From contig RGGX01000020.1 of NCBI GenBank assembly GCA_010024485.1, forward strand, positions 1-11,886: a DNA stretch of 11,886 nucleotides. Direction: 5' to 3'. The notes below the pieces were generated by a model that made no database searches, had not been told where the DNA came from, and saw only the letters and a list, made by a program, of their open reading frames with translations. The DNA is from Actinomycetota bacterium (lineage in GTDB: Bacteria > Actinomycetota > Acidimicrobiia > Acidimicrobiales > Ilumatobacteraceae). How positions within the stretch are numbered: position 1 is the stretch's first letter; each line of letters opens with the position of its first letter. The translations under genes were made by a program, and so were the position numbers. Positions 7,104 to 11,886 of the stretch are shown in pieces.

Positions 7104-8518
7104 GACGCCCTCCGCTCCAACTCGGCCGCCACCTGGAACATCACCGGCTCCCCAAGGGCCGGCGCCAACACCTGCACCCCGACGGGCAGATCATCAGCAC
7201 CCGAACCGAACGGCACGCTCATCGCCGGATGCCCCGCCAGATTCGACGGGATCGTGTAGGTGTCGCAGAGATACATCGCGAACGGATCCGCCGTCTTCGA
7301 CCCGAACGGGAACGCCACACTCGGCGAGGCCGGGGTCAACATCACATCGCACCGCTCATAGGCCCGAGCGAAATCGTCGGCGATCAGACGCCGCACCTTC
7401 AACGCCTTGCCGTAATAGGCGTCGTAATAGCCAGCCGACAGCGCATACGTGCCGAGCATGATGCGCCGCTGCACCTCATCGCCGAACCCGGCTGAGCGCG
7501 TCGCCGTGTACATCGCGTTCGTATCGGCCGCGTCCACCCGCAGGCCGAAGCGCACCCCGTCATAGCGAGCCAGATTCGACGAGGCCTCCGCCGGAGCGAT
7601 CAGGTAATAAGCCGTCAACCCGTAGGTGAACGCCGGCACCTCCACATCAACGATCTCGGCGCCCGCCGCCGCCAACGCCTCGAACGCCGCCTCGAGGCGC
7701 GCCTCAACATCAGCATCAGCACCAGCCGGCAGATCGCTGATACGACCGATCCGCACACCCTCGACACCAGCCGTCAACGACGCGTCAAGCGACGGGAACG
7801 CTTCGGGGATCGACGTCGAATCACCCGGGTCGTGACCCGCGATCGACTCCAACAACAACGCCGCATCGGCCACATCGTTCGCGAACGGGCCGATCTGATC
7901 GAGGCTCGAGGCGAACGCCACCAAACCGTGACGGCTCACCGCCCCATAGGTCGGCTTCACCCCGACCACACCGCACAGCGCCGCCGGCTGACGGATCGAC
8001 CCGCCGGTGTCCGACCCGAGCGACACCTCAGCGAACCCTGCCGCCACCGCCGCCGCCGAACCACCCGACGACCCGCCCGGCACCCGAGACACGTCGAGGG
8101 GATTGCGCGTCGGACCGAAGGCCGAGTTCTCCGTTGACGACCCCATCGCGAACTCGTCGAGATTGGTCTTGCCGACCACCACCGCGCCCGCCGCCGCGAG
8201 ACGCTCCACCACCGTCGCGTCATAGGGCGGACGCCAACCGTCGAGGATCTTCGACGAACACGTCGTCGGCACACCCCGAGTGCAGAGATTGTCCTTCAAC
8301 GCCACCGGCACCCCAGCCAACGGCCCCGGATCACCACCGGAGGCCGCCACCGCGTCGATGGCTGCCGCCCGCTCCCGGGCCGCCTCGGCCAGCACCAGAT
8401 TGAACGCGTGCACCTCAGCCTCTCGAGCATCGATCGCGCTGAGATAGCCCTCAACGACATCAGCGGCACGCACCTCACCGGAACGGACACGAGCGGCGAG
8501 TTCGACCGCGCGACCCAT
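7100..8518 (-). CDS. gatA: Aspartyl/glutamyl-tRNA(Asn/Gln) amidotransferase subunit A
   Basis: Glutaminase subunit of GatCAB, an amidase-signature enzyme that releases ammonia from glutamine and channels it to GatB. It has 472 residues, the usual length. The Ser-cisSer-Lys triad is intact: K75 in PVALKDN, S150 in PGGSSGGSAAA and S174 in DTGGSIRQPA. These are each four residues before the well-known 79/154/178 positions of the Staphylococcus aureus enzyme. The glutamine-pocket region and the typical C-terminal stretch NLAGHPAMSVPFG are present. The ATG at 8518 shares one base with the gatC stop (TGATG), and the gatA stop overlaps gatB. So C-A-B is one translationally coupled unit in the common gene order. 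Confidence 0.97.
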   Translation of the reverse strand: MGRAVELAARVRSGEVRAADVVEGYLSAIDAREAEVHAFNLVLAEAARERAAAIDAVAASGGDPGPLAGVPVALKDNLCTRGVPTTCSSKILDGWRPPYDATVVERLAAAGAVVVGKTNLDEFAMGSSTENSAFGPTRNPLDVSRVPGGSSGGSAAAVAAGFAEVSLGSDTGGSIRQPAALCGVVGVKPTYGAVSRHGLVAFASSLDQIGPFANDVADAALLLESIAGHDPGDSTSIPEAFPSLDASLTAGVEGVRIGRISDLPAGADADVEARLEAAFEALAAAGAEIVDVEVPAFTYGLTAYYLIAPAEASSNLARYDGVRFGLRVDAADTNAMYTATRSAGFGDEVQRRIMLGTYALSAGYYDAYYGKALKVRRLIADDFARAYERCDVMLTPASPSVAFPFGSKTADPFAMYLCDTYTIPSNLAGHPAMSVPFGSGADDLPVGVQVLAPALGEPVMFQVAAELERRAS

Positions 8519-8820
8519 CAGCCGTCCAACCCGAGAATCGGCGGCACCCGGAACCGGTCGCTGTCCGGATCCGGTGCCGCAGCCAACACCTCATCACGAT
8601 CGAGACCCGGCGCGACCGTGTCATCGCGCAACACGTTCACCAACGGATAGGGCTGCGTCATCGGCTCCACCCCATCAAGATCGAGGGCGTCGATATCAGC
8701 GAAATGGCCAAGCATGTCGTCGAGCTGCGAGGTCATCGCCTCCAGACGCTCATCACCAAGATCGAGCCGGGCAAGACGCGCCACCTTGGCGACATCATCG
8801 GACGAGATCCGCTTCGACAC
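8518..8820 (-). CDS. gatC: Aspartyl/glutamyl-tRNA(Asn/Gln) amidotransferase subunit C
   Basis: Small subunit of GatCAB that wraps around GatA and GatB and stabilises the complex. It has 100 residues, typical for the family. The N-terminal ISSDDVAKVARLARLDL is the standard GatC opening helix. The middle has the familiar acidic LDDMLGHFADIDALDLDGVEP, followed by the PLVNVLRDDTVAPGLDRDEVLAAAPD region and the C-terminal FRVPPIL. The start is GTG at 8820, and no other in-frame start agrees with the family. It follows lgt by a 25-base gap that carries a TAGCCT -10-like box. The amidotransferase genes may therefore be read both from the hydrolase-lgt transcript and from a promoter of their own. Confidence 0.95.
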   Translation of the reverse strand: MSKRISSDDVAKVARLARLDLGDERLEAMTSQLDDMLGHFADIDALDLDGVEPMTQPYPLVNVLRDDTVAPGLDRDEVLAAAPDPDSDRFRVPPILGLDG

Positions 8821-8834
8821 GAGGACCGAGGCTA
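8821..8834 (-). promoter_or_regulatory. gatC: Putative -10 box of gatC
   Basis: On the minus strand TAGCCT (8834-8829) lies 8 bases before the GTG of gatC, in the gap after lgt. It is the same hexamer as before the M48-like gene. The spacing allows a leader of 0-2 bases. No Shine-Dalgarno site is seen here. Confidence 0.4.
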
Positions 8835-8845
8835 CCGGCGAGCCC

Positions 8846-9661
8846 TCACCCGTCGCCGGGCGACACCGACGACCGACGAGCAGTCAAGCGACCACCGAGG
8901 ACCACCCCGGCGACACCAGCCACCACCCAGGCGAGCGCCATCCACTGATTCCAGCGCAACCCGGCGAGGGAATCCGCCGGATCGATCCGCAGACCCTCCA
9001 CCCAGAACCGCCCGACGCCATAACCAGCGACATAGACCCACATGAGCCGACCCGTCGTCACCGCCGAGCGACCGACCCGCACCACCACCCAGGCCACCGC
9101 CAGATTCCAGAGGCTCTCGTAGAGGAAGGTCGGATGGAACAACGTGCCCGAGGCATACCCGGCCGGCAGGTGCGCGTCGTCGATCGAGAGCCCCCAGGGC
9201 AACTCGGTCGCGCGACCGAACAACTCCTGGTTGAACCAGTTCCCCCAGCGTCCGATCGCTTGGCCCACCGGGATCGCCGGAGCCGCCGCCCACAACGCCG
9301 ACGACACCTCCACCCCACGACGCCGCGCCGTGAACACCCCGAAGGCCACACCGAGGGCCACCCCACCGGGAATGCCGAGACCGCCCTTCCAGATCGCCGG
9401 GATCGCCCCAAGATCATCAGCGAACCGATCCCACTCGGTCGCCACGTGATAGAGCCGGGCCCCGATCAGACCACCGACCGCACCCCACAGACCGATCGCG
9501 GACGCGTCATCAGATGAACCCGCCCCCCGCGACTCGAGACGCGACCCGGTGACGCGGATCGCCGCCAGGAGCCCGATCGCGATCATCAGGCCGTAGAAGC
9601 GCAGATCGAGCGGGCCGAGCGAGATGCCGTTCGCCGGCGGCGACGGGAACGCGGCCAGCAT
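8846..9661 (-). CDS. lgt: Prolipoprotein diacylglyceryl transferase
   Basis: Integral membrane enzyme (EC 2.5.1.145) that transfers diacylglycerol from phosphatidylglycerol to the lipobox cysteine of prolipoproteins, the first step of lipoprotein maturation. It has 271 residues with about seven hydrophobic segments. The Lgt signature GRWGNWFNQELFG spans 137-149, with R138 at the position of essential R143 of the E. coli enzyme. GARLYHV (67-73), LFHPTFLYES (174-183) and RFWVEGLR (218-225) are also family motifs. Where E. coli has WxGGMSFHGG with essential H103, this protein has WKGGLGIPGG with proline (P98); actinobacterial Lgts, as I recall them, also vary here. I chose ATG 9661 because it shares a base with the upstream stop (TGATG) and begins just before the first helix. 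A longer frame to 9874 would run inside the hydrolase gene. Confidence 0.95.
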   Translation of the reverse strand: MLAAFPSPPANGISLGPLDLRFYGLMIAIGLLAAIRVTGSRLESRGAGSSDDASAIGLWGAVGGLIGARLYHVATEWDRFADDLGAIPAIWKGGLGIPGGVALGVAFGVFTARRRGVEVSSALWAAAPAIPVGQAIGRWGNWFNQELFGRATELPWGLSIDDAHLPAGYASGTLFHPTFLYESLWNLAVAWVVVRVGRSAVTTGRLMWVYVAGYGVGRFWVEGLRIDPADSLAGLRWNQWMALAWVVAGVAGVVLGGRLTARRSSVSPGDG

Positions 9662-10425
9662 CACAACGACGACACGAACGCCACCGACCGCTCCGCGATC
9701 ACCTCGCGGTCGAAGTCCTGGGTGGCGACATGGAACGACCGGTCGAGCCACACATGCTCCACCGGGCCGCCATAGGTGGAGGCCAGATGGACACTGTCGG
9801 TGGTGGGCACCACATGGTCGTTGTGGGAGGTGAACAACAACAGCGGAGCCGACAACTCGCCGTAACGGTCGCATCGCGGCTCGACCCCGTCGAAATACAT
9901 CGACTTCAGCGGCAACAACGGGGTGCCCTCATAGGCGATCTCGACCACATCAGGATCGGCGATGTCACTGCCGATACCGGGCAACACCGTCATGCCGTCG
10001 TCGATGAGCTCCATCACCATCGCCGTCTCCTCCGGGGAGCGCAGTCGCGCCACCGGATTCACACACACCAACGCCGCCGCCGGACGCTCCAAACCGACCG
10101 CGAGCGTCAACAGGCCACCCATGGAGAGCCCCGACACCACCACCCGCTCACAGCGGGCGCTCAAGGTGTCGAAGGCCTCGAGCGCCGTGGAGAACCAGTC
10201 GGACCAGTCGGTCGTCATCATGTCCTCGACCGTGGTGCCGTGGCCCGGGAGACGCGGCATCTCGACATCGAAACCGGCCGCTATGAACGCCTCAGCGAGG
10301 GAACGCACCGAGGACGGATTGCCGGTGAAGCCGTGCATTACGAGCACACCGGTGGCCGAACCAGCCACATGGGAGAGCGGTTCCGCGCCAGCGAGCACCG
10401 GAGGATGAGCAGAGGAGTCGGCCAT
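9661..10425 (-). CDS. Alpha/beta-hydrolase, carboxylesterase/monoacylglycerol lipase-like
   Basis: A 254-residue alpha/beta-fold serine hydrolase resembling the Est30/monoacylglycerol-lipase type of esterase (COG1647-like). The oxyanion region is VLVMHGFTGNPSSV (27-40), followed by the PRLPGHGTT loop (57-65). The nucleophile elbow is GLSMGG with S101. The acid is D203 in HNDHVVP and the base is H232 in SFHVATQD. So the full Ser-Asp-His triad is present, and it should hydrolyse short or medium acyl esters in the cytoplasm; no signal peptide is seen. It is the first gene of the run hydrolase-lgt-gatC-gatA-gatB, and its stop overlaps the lgt start by one base. It is divergent from the M48-like gene with a 51-base gap. 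A link to acylglycerol handling beside lgt is possible but speculative. Confidence 0.85.
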   Translation of the reverse strand: MADSSAHPPVLAGAEPLSHVAGSATGVLVMHGFTGNPSSVRSLAEAFIAAGFDVEMPRLPGHGTTVEDMMTTDWSDWFSTALEAFDTLSARCERVVVSGLSMGGLLTLAVGLERPAAALVCVNPVARLRSPEETAMVMELIDDGMTVLPGIGSDIADPDVVEIAYEGTPLLPLKSMYFDGVEPRCDRYGELSAPLLLFTSHNDHVVPTTDSVHLASTYGGPVEHVWLDRSFHVATQDFDREVIAERSVAFVSSL

Positions 10426-10437
10426 GGCCCGTTTCTA
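10426..10437 (-). promoter_or_regulatory. Putative -10 box of the hydrolase-lgt-gatCAB run
   Basis: On the minus strand TAGAAA (10437-10432) lies six bases before the ATG at 10425, the same spacing as the other TAGNNT boxes. It lacks the final T, so it is a weaker match. Confidence 0.35.
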
Positions 10438-10464
10438 GCCGATCAGCAACCCGAACCAAGCCCG

Positions 10465-10476
10465 TAGCCTTGACCC
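10465..10476 (+). promoter_or_regulatory. Putative -10 box of the M48-like gene (leaderless)
   Basis: TAGCCT at 10465-10470 is followed by six bases (TGACCC) and the GTG start at 10477. No Shine-Dalgarno site is present, so a leaderless message is the simplest reading. Confidence 0.5.
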
Positions 10477-11151
10477 GTGGCACGCACACGCACCATCGAG
10501 AGCGGAGCGGTCACCGCCCTCGCGCCCCTCATCGTGCTCGTGCCCTTCTGGCTGGTCGCCATGACCATCGCCTGGGCCGTCACCCGCATCGCCGTCGACC
10601 TCCCCCTCTGGACCGTCCCCGCTACCTGGATCGCCCTCGGCATCACCTTGTTCGTCCCCGCCGTCCAAGCCGCCGTGCTCTCCCCGGTGCTCGGTGTGCG
10701 GCGGCCACGACCCGACGAAGTCGCGCGCATCGCCCCGGTGTGGGATCGCCTCATCGCCGAAGTCGGCAAAGGCGGCCACCGCTTCACCTACCGCATCGTC
10801 GACTCCGACGAACTGAACGCCTACGCCTGCGGTGGCCACCTCGTGGTCGTCACCAGCTTCGCCGTCGACGAGCTACTCCTCACCGGGATCTCCTGGGTGT
10901 TCCTCGCCGTCCTCCACGCCTCCGACGCCGTCGGGAACCTCGTTGGCCACCAAGCCGAATACGAAGCCGACCGCCGCGCCATCGACCTCGGACACGGACC
11001 CGAACTCGCAGCCGCCCTGCGACGGCTCATCCAACTCGGCGGCGGCCGACGCGCGATCGGTTTCCGCGCCCGACTCGGCGCCAGCCACCCGGCCGCGCGC
11101 ACCCGAGTCGCCCGGATCGAAGCCCTCCTGCGTCACCCGACGATGCGCTGA
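10477..11151 (+). CDS. M48-like membrane peptidase homologue lacking the HExxH site
   Basis: A 224-residue membrane protein with M48 (Ste24/HtpX-type) peptidase features. Two N-terminal hydrophobic segments (about 16-38 and 47-72) are followed by a basic loop (GVRRPRPDE). The soluble part has FTYRIVDSDELNAYACGGHLVVVTSFAVDEL in three adjoining pieces from 103 to 133, typical of the region just before the M48 zinc helix. Relatives would then show about 60-80 residues with HExxH and a membrane hairpin. Here the protein passes straight to a hydrophobic segment (134-157). It continues with the M48 third-ligand motif HQAEYEADRRAIDLG, where E161 and D165 fit ExxxD, and the late ASHPAARTRVARIEAL. So the zinc-binding histidines are absent while both flanks remain in frame. 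It is either a pseudo-enzyme or a deletion product. GTG 10477 follows a TAGCCT box. Confidence 0.72.
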   Translation: MARTRTIESGAVTALAPLIVLVPFWLVAMTIAWAVTRIAVDLPLWTVPATWIALGITLFVPAVQAAVLSPVLGVRRPRPDEVARIAPVWDRLIAEVGKGGHRFTYRIVDSDELNAYACGGHLVVVTSFAVDELLLTGISWVFLAVLHASDAVGNLVGHQAEYEADRRAIDLGHGPELAAALRRLIQLGGGRRAIGFRARLGASHPAARTRVARIEALLRHPTMR

Positions 11152-11191
11152 TCACACAAACGTTCTCTCTCCACAACCTTTGTGTGATCAG
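11148..11191. terminator. Inverted repeat between convergent genes, possible bidirectional terminator
   Basis: Perfect 13-base arms, CTGATCACACAAA (11148-11160) and TTTGTGTGATCAG (11179-11191), flank an 18-base pyrimidine-rich loop. The left arm contains the stop codon of the M48-like gene and the right arm contains that of the ybaK-type gene. The stem is symmetric, so it works on both transcripts. No U-run follows on either side, so a canonical intrinsic terminator is not certain, although actinobacterial terminators often lack one. Confidence 0.6.
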
Positions 11192-11652
11192 GCCGTCACC
11201 GGCGCCACCACCGCCCGAGTGACCGCCACCAGATCATTCGGCGACACACCGACATCCACCCCGCGCCGGCCACCGCTCACGTACACCCGGTCGAAGAGCA
11301 CCACCGTCTCATCGACCACCGTCGGCGACGAACGACGCTGACCGAACGGCGAGATACCGCCGACCACGAACCCCGTCACCCGCTCAGCTCGATCCGGAGG
11401 ACACATCTCGGCCCGCTTCGCCCCGAACGCCGCCGCCACCGCCTTCATCGACACCGAGCACGTCACCGGCGCCACCACCACCGACTCGGCGCCATCGACC
11501 AACACCACCAGGGTCTTGAACACCGACTCCGGCTCCACCCCGAGTGCCTCGGCGGCCTCAATCCCGAAATCGGTGCGGGCCGGATCATGGCCGTACTCGG
11601 CGACCACATGATCGACCCCAGCCTCGACGAGCGCGCGGACCGCAGGCGTCAC
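11188..11652 (-). CDS. ybaK: YbaK/EbsC-family aminoacyl-tRNA deacylase
   Basis: Proofreading enzyme that in its best-known members hydrolyses mischarged Cys-tRNA(Pro). It is related to the editing domain of prolyl-tRNA synthetase and acts in the cytoplasm. It has 154 residues from GTG 11652, close to the 159 of E. coli YbaK. The catalytic lysine is K46 in VFKTLVV, the same number as in E. coli. The GGISP loop at 98-102, followed by FGQRR, is the family's substrate-positioning motif. HDP (22-24), SVSMKAVAAAFGAK (66-79) and the C-terminal RGVDVGVSPNDL are also typical. I chose GTG 11652 because family members start here and a CATACT box lies 7 bases upstream. The frame stays open to 11865, but that extension runs through the divergent thioesterase gene and has no family similarity. 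It is convergent with the M48-like gene, and its stop lies in the shared inverted repeat. Confidence 0.92.
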   Translation of the reverse strand: MTPAVRALVEAGVDHVVAEYGHDPARTDFGIEAAEALGVEPESVFKTLVVLVDGAESVVVAPVTCSVSMKAVAAAFGAKRAEMCPPDRAERVTGFVVGGISPFGQRRSSPTVVDETVVLFDRVYVSGGRRGVDVGVSPNDLVAVTRAVVAPVTA

Positions 11653-11665
11653 AGAGCCCAGTATG
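11653..11665 (-). promoter_or_regulatory. Putative -10 box of the ybaK-type gene
   Basis: On the minus strand CATACT (11665-11660) is followed by seven bases and the GTG start at 11652. It differs from the TAGNNT form of the others but matches the general TAtaaT consensus at four positions. Confidence 0.4.
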
Positions 11666-11676
11666 GGAGACGCGGC

Positions 11677-11691
11677 TAGGTTTCGGTGGCA
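11677..11691 (+). promoter_or_regulatory. Putative -10 box of the thioesterase gene
   Basis: CTAGGTTTCGGTG (11676-11688) matches the box before ilvD and the acyl-CoA dehydrogenase at 11 of 13 bases. TAGGTT (11677-11682) would be the -10, leaving 9 bases to the ATG at 11692, so the leader would be about 3 bases. An in-frame GTG at 11686 is an alternative start but lies only 3 bases after the box. Confidence 0.45.
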
Positions 11692-11886
11692 ATGCGCATC
11701 GACTCCGAACCCTCCCTCGACCCGGGCGACTACGAGTTCTCCCACATCGTCCGCGTCCGCTTCTCCGAGACCGACGCCATGGGCATCGTCCACCACAGCC
11801 GCTACCTCCCCTACATGGAGGAAGCCCGCGTCGAATACCTCCGACACATCGGCCACCCGTATCACGAGATCCGCGACGCCGGCGTC
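11692..11886 (+). CDS. YbgC/4-hydroxybenzoyl-CoA thioesterase-type hotdog protein, N-terminal part
   Basis: The first 65 codons of a hotdog-fold acyl-CoA thioesterase, cut by the right edge; full proteins are about 130-150 residues. The motif VRFSETDAMGIVHHSRYLPYMEEAR (residues 22-46) is the family signature. D28 in ETDAMG is at the position of the catalytic aspartate, and the following H-H-S-R-Y-L replaces the more common H-x-N-Y-L. EEARVEYLRHIGHPY continues the central helix. Such enzymes hydrolyse acyl-CoAs (short-chain, or 4-hydroxybenzoyl-CoA); substrate cannot be told from this piece. It is divergent from the ybaK-type gene with only 39 bases between the starts, so the two promoters must interleave. 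Confidence 0.9.
   Translation, partial: MRIDSEPSLDPGDYEFSHIVRVRFSETDAMGIVHHSRYLPYMEEARVEYLRHIGHPYHEIRDAGV

Noticed and set aside
9662..9874. Upstream extension of the lgt reading frame
   Set aside because: It lies wholly within the hydrolase gene, has no membrane-protein character, and the TGATG overlap at 9663-9659 marks a better start.
11148..11191. Inverted repeat as a CRP-type operator (TGTGA/TCACA halves)
   Set aside because: The half-sites face the wrong way and are too far apart for TGTGA-N6-TCACA, and the repeat lies between two convergent gene ends.
11653..11865. N-terminal extension of the ybaK-type frame up to 11865
   Set aside because: It runs antisense through the convincing thioesterase gene; family similarity begins at GTG 11652.

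Overview
The window looks like ordinary chromosome from a high-GC actinobacterium. The evidence is high GC content with mostly G/C third codon positions, GTG starts on about half of the genes, a DUF3054-type membrane protein, an actinobacterial-type Lgt, a GatCAB amidotransferase, and TAGNNT -10 boxes lying 6-9 bases from start codons (leaderless transcription). Acidimicrobiia is a plausible class, but that is only an impression. I see no rRNA, tRNA, CRISPR array, insertion sequence or phage gene, and no stretch over 300 bases lacks a gene.

Layout. Positions 1-292 hold the start of a 5-formyltetrahydrofolate cyclo-ligase gene on the minus strand, cut by the left edge. Divergent from it is a two-gene plus-strand unit, a flavin reductase-like protein and a DUF3054 membrane protein, joined by a 4-base overlap. 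It converges on a long minus-strand block that reads leftward. In transcription order this block is: an alpha/beta hydrolase, lgt, gatC, gatA and gatB, tightly packed with several overlapping stop/start codons; then an acyl-CoA dehydrogenase with its own promoter; then a YeeE/YedE sulfur transporter with an AT-rich regulatory region; then ilvD. To the right are a plus-strand M48-like membrane protein that lacks the HExxH zinc site, a convergent ybaK-type aminoacyl-tRNA deacylase, and the first 65 codons of a YbgC-type hotdog thioesterase cut by the right edge.

How the genes fit together. Most are housekeeping: folate (5-formyl-THF salvage), branched-chain amino acid and pantothenate precursor synthesis (IlvD), Gln/Asn-tRNA synthesis by transamidation (GatCAB), tRNA proofreading (YbaK), lipoprotein maturation (Lgt) and acyl-CoA turnover (acyl-CoA dehydrogenase, thioesterase). 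The YeeE transporter would bring in thiosulfate or a related sulfur compound.

I found no unmistakable new multi-gene system. The observations most worth a second look are: the near-universal TAGNNT box just before start codons; the M48-family gene whose catalytic segment appears cleanly missing; a 13-bp perfect inverted repeat that contains the stop codons of two convergent genes; an AT-rich palindromic control region before the YeeE gene, which is also the unit-leading gene with a clear Shine-Dalgarno site; and a change of G/C skew that gene orientation does not explain.
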